This document shows, one piece after another, positions 18,508-27,238 of a DNA stretch of 64,000 bases. Made by a program: the position numbers and the translations under genes. A model generated the notes under the pieces. It searched no databases. It saw nothing but the letters and a program-made list of their open reading frames with translations, and was not told where the DNA came from. Each line of letters opens with the position of its first letter. The first letter of the stretch is position 1. Origin of the DNA: Chloroflexota bacterium (lineage in GTDB: Bacteria; Chloroflexota; Limnocylindria; P2-11E); NCBI GenBank assembly GCA_027310565.1, contig DAIDAP010000023.1, positions 1 through 64,000 of the forward strand, in the 5' to 3' direction.

Positions 18508-19271
18508 TCGGCGGCCCCGATGCCCGCGGCGATCTCTTCCTCGGCGCGTCGCGGCGCCGCGACCGGGTCGTCGTGCGCCACGACGCCGTCGCGCATGCGC
18601 ACGATGCGCCGGCAGTGCGCGGCGACGTCCGGCTCGTGTGTCACCATGACGACCGTCTTCCCCTGCGCGTTCAGCCGCTGGAAGATCGCGAGGATCTCGG
18701 CGCTCGAGCGCGAGTCCAGGTTCCCGGTGGGCTCGTCGGCGAGGATCATCGACGGGTCGTTGAGCAGGGCGCGCGCGATCGCGACGCGCTGCTGCTGTCC
18801 GCCGGACAACTCGCTCGGACGGTGGTGGAGGCGGTCGCCGAGGCCGACCTGCTCGAGCGCGGCCGCCGCGCGTGGCCGGCGATCCCGGCCGTCCCCGCCG
18901 TAGACGAGGGGCAGCTCGACGTTCTCGATCGCGTTCAGCCGCGGGAGCAGGTTGAAGGTCTGGAACACGAAGCCGACGTGCCGGTTGCGGATCGCCGCGA
19001 GCGCGCCGTCGGAGAGCGACGCGACCGTCTGCCCCGCGAGCTCGTAGGTGCCCGCGTCCGGCGCGTCCAGGCAGCCGAGCACGTTCATCAGCGTGGACTT
19101 GCCCGAGCCCGACGGTCCCATGATCGCGACGAACTCGCCGGGCATGACGTCGAGGTCAACGCCGCGCAGCGCGCGTACCTCGATCTCGCGCCCGATGCGG
19201 TACGTCTTGGTGATGCCGCGCAGGCGTACGACGGGCTGTCGCGGCGGGGGCAGCCGTCCGCTCGCGATCAC
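18504..19271 (-). CDS. MacB/LolD-type ABC transporter ATPase
   Basis: Cytosolic ATP-binding subunit. Walker [11 protein letters not shown]-loop VFQTFNLLP, signature LSGGQQQR, Walker [13 protein letters not shown] and the switch histidine in VTHEP are all present. 255 residues, normal for the family. GTG 19271 overlaps the adaptor stop as GTGA; the frame is open further upstream but only as an out-of-frame reading of the adaptor gene. The separate ATPase and permease genes correspond to the fused MacB of proteobacteria. Confidence 0.93.
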   Translation of the reverse strand: MIASGRLPPPRQPVVRLRGITKTYRIGREIEVRALRGVDLDVMPGEFVAIMGPSGSGKSTLMNVLGCLDAPDAGTYELAGQTVASLSDGALAAIRNRHVGFVFQTFNLLPRLNAIENVELPLVYGGDGRDRRPRAAAALEQVGLGDRLHHRPSELSGGQQQRVAIARALLNDPSMILADEPTGNLDSRSSAEILAIFQRLNAQGKTVVMVTHEPDVAAHCRRIVRMRDGVVAHDDPVAAPRRAEEEIAAGIGAAE

Positions 19272-21184
19272 GGGTGGGCCCCGCCGATCTCGGCGGGAGC
19301 GGCGGGAGCCTGCCGCTGCTCGATCTGGATGCCGCCCTGGCCCGGCCGCTGATTCGGATTCGCCGTGCCCGTGGCGCGGAGCTGGGGCAGGATGACGACG
19401 TCGCCCTCGGCGAGGCCGCTCACCACCTCGGTGACGGTGTCGTTCGAGAGGCCGAGCGTCACCGCGGTGTCCACCGTCTCCCCGTCCTTCAGCACCTGCA
19501 CGCCGCGCCGACCGCTCAGCGTGCGGATGGCCGCGTTCGGCACGACGAGGACGTTCTGCTTGCTCGCGAGGATGACGCTCGCCGTGCCGCTCATGCCCGC
19601 TCGCACGCCCTCCGCGGGCACGTCGATCGTGATGTCGATGCCGTACACCGGCACGCCCTGCGAGATCGTCGCGACCGGATCGAGCGAGATGACCTTGCCG
19701 GTCATCCTCGCGCCCTGGAGCGCGTCGACGGTGACGTTCGCGACGAGGCCGAGCTTGAGCGTCGAGATCGCCGCCTCGCCGACGGTGGCGCGCAGGCTGA
19801 GCGCCTTCGTGTTCGTGAGCACGATGAAGGCGTTGTTCGTGCTCCCGCCGCTGACGAACTCGCCCACCTGGTTCGCGACCGACGCGACCGTCCCGGCGGT
19901 CGGCGCCGTCAGCACCGCGGCCGCGAGGTTCTTCTTCGCCGTGTCGAGCGCGTTTTGGGCGTTCTGCACGGCGACCTGGGCGCTCTGGAGGTTGAACGGG
20001 ATGTTCGCTACGGCGCTCTGCGCGTTGCGCAGGCTCGTCGCCGCGTTCGTCTTGGCGTTCGTGACCGACTGGATCGCCGAGGCGATGCTGCCCTGGACGA
20101 CGGAGTCGATCGTCGAGACGGAGGAGCCGGCCGCGGTGAGGTGGCTCTTGGCCGACGAGGCGTACTGGAGCTGCGTGGTGAACCGCACCGGGAGCCCGCG
20201 GAGCGTCTCGCGGATCGGATCGAGGTTCGGATCGTTCAGGCTGCTCGTCGTGGTCACCGAGTTGAGCGCGCTCGCCGCCGAGGTCTGGGCGGTGTTCATC
20301 GGCGCGGTCACCGCGTCGATCGCGTTCCCCAGGCGGCTCGCCGCGTCGTTGTACGCGATCTGCTCGGTCTGCCACTGGAGGAGGATGGCGCTCGTGTCGC
20401 CGCCGGCGTCGAGCGCGGCGTCGTACGAGGCCGCGATCTGCACCATCGTGTACTGCGCGTTCTGGAACTGGTCCAGCGCCGTCTGCAGCAGGCCGGTGGC
20501 GTAGGACTGGGCGAGGTTCAGCGCGTTGAGCCCGGTGTTGACGGAGGAGGTCGCGCCGCGCACGTCGCCGGTCTGCGTCGGGATGGAGAGGTCGTTCAGG
20601 AGGGCGGAGAACACGCCCGCGAAGCCGTCCACGGCGGTCTGGAGCGCGATGGCCTCGCTGCGTGCGGAGTTGGTGAGCGAGGTGAAGTTCGTCTTCGCGG
20701 CCGCGTAGGTCGTGCGCAGCTTCGCGAGCGACTGCTCGGCGCTCGCGACGCTGGCCGCGGTGGACGTCTGCGTGTCCGCGAGCGAGCGCTGCGTGTCCGC
20801 CGCGGAGAGCTGCGCCTTCTGGTAGCCCGCCTGCGCGTTCTCGAGGTTCTGCTGCGCGGTCTTCACCGCGGTCTCGAGGTCGGTCGTGTCGAGCTTGGCC
20901 AGCGGGGTCCCCGCGTCGACGTTCTGCCCGACGGTGACGTAGACCTCCGCGAGCTTCCCGGCGGTGTTGAAGGCGAGCCGCGCCTGGCTGGACGCGTTCA
21001 CTGTGCCGGAGACCGACACCGCCTGGGTGATGTTCCCCCGGGCGACGGTCGCGGTGCGCAGCGAGGGCGCGTCGGCCGGCGCGCTCGAGCGCGTCGCCGC
21101 GTACGCGCCGCCGCCGACGGCGACGACGAGGATCAGCACGACGATGCGTCCCGGCCAGGTGGCGAGGATGGTGCGCAGGCTCAT
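19268..21184 (-). CDS. MacA/HlyD-type adaptor with very long helical hairpin
   Basis: Membrane-fusion-type adaptor for the adjacent ABC exporter. One N-terminal membrane segment (about 12-30), a lipoyl half-motif near 75-100, a helical region from about 101 to 420 rich in Gln, Ala, Asn and Ser, the second lipoyl half (LTAPTAGTVASV), then beta-barrel and membrane-proximal domains. The helical part of roughly 320 residues is far longer than the hairpin of typical MacA proteins (about 100-150), giving 638 residues in total. ATG 21184 has GGAAGGGAG upstream and overlaps the preceding stop as ATGA. Confidence 0.87.
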   Translation of the reverse strand: MSLRTILATWPGRIVVLILVVAVGGGAYAATRSSAPADAPSLRTATVARGNITQAVSVSGTVNASSQARLAFNTAGKLAEVYVTVGQNVDAGTPLAKLDTTDLETAVKTAQQNLENAQAGYQKAQLSAADTQRSLADTQTSTAASVASAEQSLAKLRTTYAAAKTNFTSLTNSARSEAIALQTAVDGFAGVFSALLNDLSIPTQTGDVRGATSSVNTGLNALNLAQSYATGLLQTALDQFQNAQYTMVQIAASYDAALDAGGDTSAILLQWQTEQIAYNDAASRLGNAIDAVTAPMNTAQTSAASALNSVTTTSSLNDPNLDPIRETLRGLPVRFTTQLQYASSAKSHLTAAGSSVSTIDSVVQGSIASAIQSVTNAKTNAATSLRNAQSAVANIPFNLQSAQVAVQNAQNALDTAKKNLAAAVLTAPTAGTVASVANQVGEFVSGGSTNNAFIVLTNTKALSLRATVGEAAISTLKLGLVANVTVDALQGARMTGKVISLDPVATISQGVPVYGIDITIDVPAEGVRAGMSGTASVILASKQNVLVVPNAAIRTLSGRRGVQVLKDGETVDTAVTLGLSNDTVTEVVSGLAEGDVVILPQLRATGTANPNQRPGQGGIQIEQRQAPAAPAEIGGAHP

Positions 21185-21978
21185 GCGAGGCTCCCTTCCA
21201 TATCGAGGCGAGACATGACGACGGCCCCGAGCGCGTAGGCGACCGCGCCGACGAGCGCGAGCGCGCCGAGCACCGGGATCTGCCAGGCGACGTAGAGGAG
21301 CGCGGCGCCGATCACCGCGACGAGCGGCGCCGGGACGCCGGGCTGGTACCGCGCGAGCGCCCGCCAGCGGAACAGCGCGTCGCCGAGCCGCCACGCCGTC
21401 GCGGAGAAGCCGACGGCGACGACCAGCAGGGCGAGCACGAGCAGGACGCCGAACGTGCTGAGCCCGACCTGCAGCGCCGCCGGGACGCCTATCGCGGCGC
21501 CGCGCATCGCGGTCGCGACGAAGCCGAGGTAGACGACCCAGGCGAGCGCGACGCCGGACGCGCCGAGCCCCAGCACGGCGAGGCCGCCGAGCAGGACGCG
21601 CAGGTGCGTGCGCCAGCCGCCCAGCGTCGCGCGATATGCGGAGACGACCGGGCCGTGCGCGAGCAGGAGCGTCGTCGCGGTGACGAGCACGACGAGGAGG
21701 AGGCCGGCCGCGTCGCGCGCCCGGTCGGAGAGCCCGCGCTGCAGCGGCACCAGCGTGCGGAAGGCGCCGGGCACGCGCTCCTGCGCCTCCGTGAGCGCGC
21801 CCGCCGGCGGCGGCTGGCGGACGTCGAAGAAGATGCGCGGCCGTGTCTCCTCGCGCGCCGCCGCGGTCGGCGCGCGCGGGGCCGTGTCGTTCGCCAGCGT
21901 GCCGACGAGCAGCAGCGTCCCGAGTCCGAGCGACACGGCGAACGCGGCGAGGACGAAGAGACCCTCGGTCCGTCTCAT
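21181..21978 (-). CDS. predicted multi-pass membrane protein of the sigma/exporter operon
   Basis: About 265 residues: an N-terminal membrane segment, an extracytoplasmic loop (about 35-85) containing RIFFDVRQPPP, then about five more hydrophobic segments in the C-terminal two thirds. I do not recognise a family. It begins and ends with ATGA overlaps, so it is translated together with the anti-sigma-like protein and the MacA-like adaptor. It may serve the exporter or take part in sensing. Confidence 0.65.
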   Translation of the reverse strand: MRRTEGLFVLAAFAVSLGLGTLLLVGTLANDTAPRAPTAAAREETRPRIFFDVRQPPPAGALTEAQERVPGAFRTLVPLQRGLSDRARDAAGLLLVVLVTATTLLLAHGPVVSAYRATLGGWRTHLRVLLGGLAVLGLGASGVALAWVVYLGFVATAMRGAAIGVPAALQVGLSTFGVLLVLALLVVAVGFSATAWRLGDALFRWRALARYQPGVPAPLVAVIGAALLYVAWQIPVLGALALVGAVAYALGAVVMSRLDMEGSLA

Positions 21979-22358
21979 CGGCCGGCCGGCTGCCGCGGCC
22001 GCATCCCCGCGGCGTGTGCGGCGACGGCGCACGCGACGCCGAGCAGGGCGAGCGCGAGGACGGTCAGCCCGTCGACGAAGAAGAACGCATCGGACGTCTG
22101 GCTCGACGCGGCCGTGACGACGTTGCCGAACGCGCGCGCGAACTCGTCGCCGTGCGCGACGGCCTCGCGCGCGAGAAACGCCAGGCTCGGCACCGCGAGC
22201 AGCGCGGCGACGAGCCATTCCCACAGCGCCCGCCGCTCGGCCACGCGCCGGACCACGCTCTCGCGGAGCCCCAGCGGCGGCGCGACGGGGGGCACGACCG
22301 CGAGCAGCCGATCGAGCTCCCGCTCCTCCGCGTCGACGTAGCCCGTCCGCTCGCTCAC
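21975..22358 (-). CDS. small membrane protein, probable anti-sigma partner
   Basis: 127 residues with two membrane segments (about 45-62 and 93-113). The N-terminal 40 residues are soluble and acidic (ERELDRLLAVVPPVAPPLGLRE), a plausible sigma-binding region. No zinc HxxxCxxC motif is present. The call rests mainly on position: GTG 22358 overlaps the sigma-factor stop as GTGA, the usual place for an anti-sigma factor. Downstream genes of the operon follow with a further ATGA overlap. Confidence 0.62.
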   Translation of the reverse strand: MSERTGYVDAEERELDRLLAVVPPVAPPLGLRESVVRRVAERRALWEWLVAALLAVPSLAFLAREAVAHGDEFARAFGNVVTAASSQTSDAFFFVDGLTVLALALLGVACAVAAHAAGMRPRQPAGR

Positions 22359-22912
22359 GAGGACCGCCGCCGGGCGCGCGCCTCGAGCCGCGCCCTGAGC
22401 TGGCCGCGCGCGCGGTGCAGGTGGGTCTTCACCGTACCGAGCGGGATGCCGAGCGCGTCGGCCACCTCCTGGTAGGAGAGCTGCTGCAGGTGGCGCAGCG
22501 TGAGCGCGGCGCGGTAGCGCGGAGGCAGCTCGGCCATCGCCGCGAGCACCTCGGAGACCTCCTCGGTGCGGATGGCCGCCTGCTCGGGGCCCTCCTCGTC
22601 GGGCCCGGGCGACTCCGGCAGCTCCTCCACCGGCGACTCGTGCGCGTGCCAGCGCTGCACGTGGTTGAGGCTCGCGTTCGTCGCGATGCGGTAGAGCCAT
22701 GGCGCGAACGGCAGCGCCGGGTCGTACTGGTGGAGGCCGCGGTACGCGCGGATGAAGGTCTCCTGCGCGCAGTCACTCGCGGCGTCCGCGTCGTTGGTGA
22801 TCCGCAGCGCGATGTTGTACACCCGCCCTCCGTAACGCTCGACCAGGATGGAGAACGCGTCGGTGTCTCCCGCGAGGCACCGTTGGACGACCTCTTGGTC
22901 GGTGCGCGTCAG
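22355..22912 (-). CDS. ECF-type RNA polymerase sigma factor, proposed CTG start
   Basis: Sigma-70 family, extracytoplasmic function group. Region 2 has CLAGDTDAFSILVERYGGRVYNIA in pieces, DCAQETFIRAYRGL and FAPWLYRIATN; region 4 has LPPRYRAALTLRHLQQLSYQEVA and LGTVKTHLHRAR. About 185 residues. No ATG, GTG or TTG in frame lies near the family start. A CTG at 22912 (with another at 22915) sits 6 bases after GGAGG, where the protein should begin. It heads the operon with the anti-sigma-like protein and exporter, so it probably controls that operon. Confidence 0.9.
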   Translation of the reverse strand: MTRTDQEVVQRCLAGDTDAFSILVERYGGRVYNIALRITNDADAASDCAQETFIRAYRGLHQYDPALPFAPWLYRIATNASLNHVQRWHAHESPVEELPESPGPDEEGPEQAAIRTEEVSEVLAAMAELPPRYRAALTLRHLQQLSYQEVADALGIPLGTVKTHLHRARGQLRARLEARARRRSS

Positions 22913-22983
22913 CAGACGCCTCCCGCAAGCGCCCCGAGCGCCCTCCGGATGACCTACCCGAGGGGCCTCGAGCGTGTTTCGCG

Positions 22984-22989
22984 TATTGT
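22984..22989 (+). promoter_or_regulatory. -10-like TATTGT before the MBL-fold gene
   Basis: TATTGT ends 10 bases before ATG 23000, with no Shine-Dalgarno in between. It lies in the 87-base divergent region shared with the sigma-factor operon. Confidence 0.4.
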
Positions 22990-22999
22990 GGTCTCCCCG

Positions 23000-23641
23000 A
23001 TGGACATGACCTGGCTCGGCCACGCCTGCTTCCGGATGCGCGGTCGCGAAGGCGTCGTCCTCGCCGATCCGCCCGACCCCAGGTCGGGCCACGCGATCGC
23101 GCGCACGGAGGCCGGCCTGGTGACGATGTCGCACGAGCATCCGGGCCATTCGAGCCTGCGCTCGGTGGCCGGCGACCCCATCGTGCTCCGCGGTCCGGGC
23201 GAGTACGAGGTGCACGAGATCCTCGTGACGGGCGTCGGCTCGTTCCACGACGACGAGCGCGGCGCGGCGCGGGGCCGGAACACGATCTTCGTCATCCGTC
23301 TCGACGACCTCGTCGTCTGCCATCTCGGCGACCTCGGCCACACCATCCCGGGTCCGGACCTCGAGCGCATCGGCGACGTGGACATCGCGCTCGTCCCGAT
23401 CTCGGGGCCCGACGTCAACCTTTCCGCCGGCCGCGCCGCGGAGGTGATCCACCAGCTCGAGCCAAAGGTCGTCGTCCCGATGAGCTTCGATCCCGACGAC
23501 AAGAAGAAGGAGTCGCCGCACCTGCGGCTCCTGCACGAGCTGGGCGTGAAGCAGCTCGAACCGGTGGCGAAGCTGTCGGTCACGCGCTCGACGCTCCCCG
23601 AGAACCTCCAGGTGGTCGAGATCGACTCGCGCGCCCGCTGA
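23000..23641 (+). CDS. metallo-beta-lactamase-fold protein, UlaG/COG2220-like
   Basis: 213 residues. Opens with MTWLGHACFRMRG, typical of the COG2220 branch. The metal motif HxHxDH reads His45-Glu-His47-Pro-Gly49-His50, so the conserved Asp is Gly. The later HLGDLGH block and VPISG are present. Loss of the Asp may leave only one metal bound or no activity. The family includes lactonases and many proteins of unknown role. It is divergent from the sigma operon and may be a single-gene unit, with a hairpin 70 bases downstream. Confidence 0.8.
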   Translation: MDMTWLGHACFRMRGREGVVLADPPDPRSGHAIARTEAGLVTMSHEHPGHSSLRSVAGDPIVLRGPGEYEVHEILVTGVGSFHDDERGAARGRNTIFVIRLDDLVVCHLGDLGHTIPGPDLERIGDVDIALVPISGPDVNLSAGRAAEVIHQLEPKVVVPMSFDPDDKKKESPHLRLLHELGVKQLEPVAKLSVTRSTLPENLQVVEIDSRAR

Positions 23642-23697
23642 TGGGGCCTGCCGTGCCGCTCGGGATCGGGACGCTCCTCCCGCGCCGCCGGGCGCGG

Positions 23698-23703
23698 TAT
23701 ACT
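23698..23703 (+). promoter_or_regulatory. -10 element TATACT of the rplU operon
   Basis: TATACT lies 56 bases before the rplU GTG. Transcription would start near 23710, directly at the hairpin described next. No good -35 was found. Confidence 0.5.
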
Positions 23704-23710
23704 CTTCTTA

Positions 23711-23740
23711 CGTCGCACGGGCGGTGCGGCGACTTTTTCT
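23711..23740 (+). terminator. hairpin plus T-tract between rplU promoter and gene
   Basis: CGTCGCAC and GTGCGGCG pair over 8 base pairs (one G-U) around a 5-base loop, and AC then TTTTTCT follow. This is the form of an intrinsic terminator. It may end transcription of the upstream MBL-fold gene, or act as an attenuator in the rplU leader, since it lies downstream of the TATACT element and 20 bases before the start codon. Confidence 0.6.
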
Positions 23741-23759
23741 GTTCGGGTGGTCCATCCCC

Positions 23760-24077
23760 GTGTACGCAGTCGTCCGCAGCGGCGGGAAGCAGTATCGCGT
23801 CGAAGAGGGCTCGGTCGTCACCGTCGGCAGGCTCGCCGGCAAAGCCGGCGACAGAGTGACCTTCGACGAGCTGCTCCTCGTCGCCGACAACGAGGCGATG
23901 AAGGTCGGCGCGAAGGAGCTGAAGGGCGGGCGGATCACCGCGGAGATCGTCGCGCAGGGCCGCGGCCCGAAGATCGACGTCGTCCGCTACAAGAACAAGA
24001 CGCGGCAGCGGAAGTCGAGAGGTCACCGCCAGGACGAGACGACGCTCCGCATCCTGAAGTTCGAGGGGCTGAGGTAG
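23760..24077 (+). CDS. rplU: 50S ribosomal protein L21
   Basis: Large-subunit protein of 105 residues. It has the N-terminal [16 protein letters not shown] block and the C-terminal [18 protein letters not shown] and LRILKF. GTG 23760 matches the usual start; the frame is open 12 codons upstream but the family begins at this GTG. GGGTGG lies about 10 bases before. rpmA follows directly after the stop. First gene of the operon running to the amidohydrolase. Confidence 0.95.
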   Translation: MYAVVRSGGKQYRVEEGSVVTVGRLAGKAGDRVTFDELLLVADNEAMKVGAKELKGGRITAEIVAQGRGPKIDVVRYKNKTRQRKSRGHRQDETTLRILKFEGLR

Positions 24078-24335
24078 ATGGCACACAAGAAAGGCGCGGG
24101 TTCCACCCGCAACGGTCGCGACTCCGCCGGGCAGCGGCTCGGCGTGAAGGAGTACGCCGGCGCCGTCGTCGAGGCGGGCACCGTGCTCGTGCGTCAGCGC
24201 GGCACGAAGGTCCTTCCCGGCCAGAACGTCGGTGTGGGAAAGGACCACACGCTCTTCGCGCTCGTCGCCGGGCAGGTCGCGTACGGCCCATCGCGCGACG
24301 ACCGCCGTCGTGTGTCGGTCGTCCCGCGGCCATGA
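24078..24335 (+). CDS. rpmA: 50S ribosomal protein L27
   Basis: 85 residues. Begins [21 protein letters not shown] in family form, with no cleavable N-terminal extension of the Firmicutes kind. The region [21 protein letters not shown] is complete. The ATG immediately follows the rplU stop, and its stop overlaps the rpmE start as ATGA. Confidence 0.96.
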   Translation: MAHKKGAGSTRNGRDSAGQRLGVKEYAGAVVEAGTVLVRQRGTKVLPGQNVGVGKDHTLFALVAGQVAYGPSRDDRRRVSVVPRP

Positions 24336-24571
24336 AAGAGAAGATCCACCCCAAGTACATGCAGGCGAAGGTCATCTGCGCCTGCGGCAACACGTTCACC
24401 ACCGGCTCGACGAAGCCCGAGCTGCACGTCGAGGTCTGCTCGAGCTGCCATCCGTTCTTCACCGGCAAGCAGCACATCCTCGACATCCAGGGCCGCGTCG
24501 AGCGCTTCCAGAAGCGCTACGCGAAGTCCGCAGCGGCGTCCGCGCCCGCGGAGGCCGCCAAGAGCCACTAG
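24332..24571 (+). CDS. rpmE: 50S ribosomal protein L31, zinc-binding form
   Basis: 79 residues. Two cysteine pairs, CAC in VICACGN and CSSC in VCSSCHPF, mark the zinc-containing (C+) type. [20 protein letters not shown] is the conserved C-terminal block, and an Ala/Pro-rich tail follows. ATG 24332 overlaps the rpmA stop. The tdk gene starts at the very next base after its stop if the CTG start proposed there is right. Confidence 0.95.
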   Translation: MKEKIHPKYMQAKVICACGNTFTTGSTKPELHVEVCSSCHPFFTGKQHILDIQGRVERFQKRYAKSAAASAPAEAAKSH

Positions 24572-25156
24572 CTGGCGACGCGCGGCCCCTCGGCCCATGC
24601 CGGGCTCGAGGCGGTGGTCGGCAGCATGTTCAGCGGGAAGAGCGAGGAGCTCATCCGGCGCGTGAAGCGCGCCGTCATCGCCCGACGCGGCGTGCAGGTC
24701 TTCAAACCCGTCGTCGACGACCGCTATGGCGTCGAGGTCGTGCGCTCGCACGACGGCGATTCGTTCGTCGCGCGCCCGGTGCGCTCGAGCGCCCAGATCC
24801 CCGCGCTGGTCGCGCCGGAGACGACCGTCGTCGGCATCGACGAGGTGCAGTTCTTCGACGCCGGTATCGTGGACGTCGTCCGCGACCTCGTGGCGAGCGG
24901 CCGCCGCGTGATCTGCGCCGGGCTCGACCTCGACTTCCGCGGCGAGCCGTTCGGCCCGGTCCCGACGCTGCTCGCGCTCGCCGAGCGCGTGGACAAGCTC
25001 GAGGCGATCTGCGTCGTGTGCGGCGAGCCGGCGACGCGCACGCAGCGCATCGTGAACGGCGTCCCCGCGTTCTGGGACGACCCGATCATCGTGATCGGCG
25101 CGAGGGAGGCGTACGAGGCGCGCTGCCGCACCTGCCACGAGGTCCCGCGCAGATGA
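24572..25156 (+). CDS. tdk: thymidine kinase, proposed CTG start
   Basis: Phosphorylates thymidine in the salvage pathway. P-loop GSMFSGKS, catalytic Glu in GIDEVQFF, lasso region and the zinc ribbon CVVC plus CRTC are present. The first strand (GLEAVV) lies upstream of the first GTG (24614), which would begin just before the P-loop. In frame upstream the only start-like codon is CTG 24572, directly after the rpmE TAG. This gives 194 residues, normal for the TK1-like family. The nearby ATG at 24597 is out of frame. The stop overlaps the next gene as ATGA. thyA at 46554 supplies the de novo route. Confidence 0.92.
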   Translation: MATRGPSAHAGLEAVVGSMFSGKSEELIRRVKRAVIARRGVQVFKPVVDDRYGVEVVRSHDGDSFVARPVRSSAQIPALVAPETTVVGIDEVQFFDAGIVDVVRDLVASGRRVICAGLDLDFRGEPFGPVPTLLALAERVDKLEAICVVCGEPATRTQRIVNGVPAFWDDPIIVIGAREAYEARCRTCHEVPRR

Positions 25157-26037
25157 GCGCGAGTCCCGCCGCCTACGGGGGTCAGGCCGTCATCGAGGGC
25201 GTGATGATGCGCGGCCGGCGCACGATCGGGCTCGCCTGCCGCAGGCCGGACGGCGGCATCTACCGCTATCGCGAGCCGCTTCACACGCCTCTGGCGACCT
25301 CGCGTCTCGCGCGCCTGCCGTTCGTGCGCGGCCTCGTCGTGCTGTGGGAATCGGTGCGCTACGGCATGCGCATGCTGATGCGCTCCGCGGACGTGCAGCT
25401 CGAGCAGGAGGGGGGATCGAGCGGAGGCGCCGCGAACACGGCGTTCATGCTCGCGATCCTCGCGGTCGCGCTCGCGGTCTTCGTCGGCATCCCATACCTC
25501 GCGACGCAGACGCTCCGTGCCGCGGTGCCCTCGGCGCTCGCCCTGAACGTCGGCGAGGGCCTCCTGCGCCTGGTCCTGTTCCTCGGCTACCTGGGCGGGA
25601 TCTCGCTCATGCCCGACATCAGACGCGTGTTCGCGTACCACGGTGCCGAGCACATGACCATCCACGCGTTCGAGCACGGCGATCCGCTCACGCCGGAGCG
25701 CATCGAGCCGTACCCCACCGCGCACCCGCGCTGCGGCACGGCGTTCCTGCTGTTCGTGGTGGTGGTCTCGATCGTGCTGTTCGCGTTCGTGCCGCGCGTC
25801 AACCCGGCGCTCGATCTCGTCGCGCGCCTGCTCCTCGTCGTGCCGGTGGCCTCGGTCGCGTACGAGGTGCTGAGACTCGGCGCCGCGCACGAGGCCAACC
25901 CCCTGGTCCGCGCGCTCGTCGCGCCGGGGCTGCTGCTGCAGCGGCTCACGACGCGGCGGCCCGAGCACGGGATGATCGAGGTCGCCGTCGCCTCGCTGCA
26001 GGAGGCGATCGCCGGCGACGCCGAGGCGGCGGCATGA
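25153..26037 (+). CDS. DUF1385 membrane protein
   Basis: 294 residues. The N-terminal [13 protein letters not shown] is the signature of DUF1385 (COG3872). The soluble part carries a conserved [17 protein letters not shown], and Cys in [10 protein letters not shown]. About four membrane segments. The family is widespread next to prfA/prmC and rpmE in Chloroflexota and Firmicutes and is thought to be a metal-dependent membrane protein of unknown function. ATGA overlaps at both ends join it to tdk and prfA. Confidence 0.92.
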   Translation: MSASPAAYGGQAVIEGVMMRGRRTIGLACRRPDGGIYRYREPLHTPLATSRLARLPFVRGLVVLWESVRYGMRMLMRSADVQLEQEGGSSGGAANTAFMLAILAVALAVFVGIPYLATQTLRAAVPSALALNVGEGLLRLVLFLGYLGGISLMPDIRRVFAYHGAEHMTIHAFEHGDPLTPERIEPYPTAHPRCGTAFLLFVVVVSIVLFAFVPRVNPALDLVARLLLVVPVASVAYEVLRLGAAHEANPLVRALVAPGLLLQRLTTRRPEHGMIEVAVASLQEAIAGDAEAAA

Positions 26038-27125
26038 CGCTCACGCCCGGCCTCCGCCGGCGGCTCGCCGAGATCGAGGTGCGCTACGACGAGCTCGCGC
26101 GCCTCCTCGCGGACGCGGCGACGGCCTCCGATCCGGACCGCATCCGCGAGCTCGGCCAGGAGCTGGCGAGCCTGGAGGCCGTCGTCGAGACGGTGCGAAC
26201 GCTGCGCGCCGCCGAGGCGCGCGTCGTCGAGGCGCGGGAGATCATCGAGTCCGGCGACGAAGACCTGCGCGACCTCGCGCGCGAGGAGCTCGGGAGCGCG
26301 TCCACGGACGTCGACGCGCTCGTGGCCAGGCTGCGCACGCAGCTGGTGCCACGCGACCCGCTGGACGAGAAGAGCGTCATCGTCGAGATCCGCGGCGGCG
26401 AGGGCGGCGAGGAGGCCGCGCTCTTCGCGGCCGATCTGTTCCGCATGTACTCCCGCTACGCCGAGCGCCGCCGCTGGAGGGTCGAGCTCCTCTCGCAGAG
26501 CGAGTCCGAGAAGGGCGGCTTCAAGGAGGTCATCTTCCGCATCGGCGGGAAGGGCGCCTACAGCAAGCTGAAGTTCGAATCGGGCGTCCACCGCGTGCAG
26601 CGCGTGCCGGCCACCGAGGCGCAGGGCCGCATCCACACCTCGACCGCGACCGTCGCGGTCCTGCCCGAGGCGGAGGAGGTCGACGTCGCGATCGACGAGG
26701 CCGATCTCAAGATCGACGTGTACCGGGCCGGCGGCCACGGCGGGCAGGGCGTGAACACGACGGACTCGGCCGTCCGCATCACGCACCTCCCGACGGGGAT
26801 CGTCGTGACCTGCCAGGACGAGCGCTCGCAGCTGAAGAACAAGACGAAGGCCATGGCGGTGCTGCGGGCGCGCCTGCTGGCGGCGGAGGAGGAGCGGCGC
26901 GCGTCCGAGCAGGGCGACGCGCGGCGCGCGCAGATCGGCCGCGGCGAACGCGCCGAGAAGATGCGGACCTACAACTACCCGCAGGACCGCATCACCGACA
27001 AGCGGCTCGGCTACAACCTGTCGAACATCGAGCGCCGCATGGACGGCGACATCGACGACCTCATCGACGCGCTCGCGACGCAGGACGAGGCCGAGCGCCT
27101 CGCGCGGCTCGAAGAGGCGGAGTGA
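26034..27125 (+). CDS. prfA: peptide chain release factor 1
   Basis: Terminates translation at UAA/UAG. The anticodon-mimic PAT in VQRVPATEAQGRIHTS identifies RF1 and not RF2 (SPF). The peptidyl-transferase GGQ lies in GGHGGQGVNTTDSAVR. 363 residues, complete. ATG 26034 overlaps the DUF1385 stop. The methyltransferase gene prmC, which often follows prfA, is absent here; a tiny coupled open frame and an amidohydrolase follow instead. Confidence 0.96.
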   Translation: MTLTPGLRRRLAEIEVRYDELARLLADAATASDPDRIRELGQELASLEAVVETVRTLRAAEARVVEAREIIESGDEDLRDLAREELGSASTDVDALVARLRTQLVPRDPLDEKSVIVEIRGGEGGEEAALFAADLFRMYSRYAERRRWRVELLSQSESEKGGFKEVIFRIGGKGAYSKLKFESGVHRVQRVPATEAQGRIHTSTATVAVLPEAEEVDVAIDEADLKIDVYRAGGHGGQGVNTTDSAVRITHLPTGIVVTCQDERSQLKNKTKAMAVLRARLLAAEEERRASEQGDARRAQIGRGERAEKMRTYNYPQDRITDKRLGYNLSNIERRMDGDIDDLIDALATQDEAERLARLEEAE

Positions 27126-27238
27126 GCGAGAGCGAGGAGCGGTTCATCCGCGACGAGCGAGCACCACGAGAGCGCAGCGGCGCGGCGAGGCGACGCCGCG
27201 CAGCGGGCGGAGACGAGCGCGAGGAAGAGGCGCCGTGA
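27122..27238 (+). CDS. 38-residue highly charged open frame linking prfA to the hydantoinase gene
   Basis: GTG 27122 overlaps the prfA stop as GTGA and the TGA at 27236 overlaps the next start as GTGA. The product is almost entirely Glu, Arg, Ala and Ser (SESEERFIRDERAPRERS) with no recognisable fold. It could be a translational bridge that carries ribosomes across 110 bases, or a remnant of a lost gene such as prmC. The double overlap is the only evidence that it is translated. Confidence 0.42.
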   Translation: MSESEERFIRDERAPRERSGAARRRRAAGGDEREEEAP

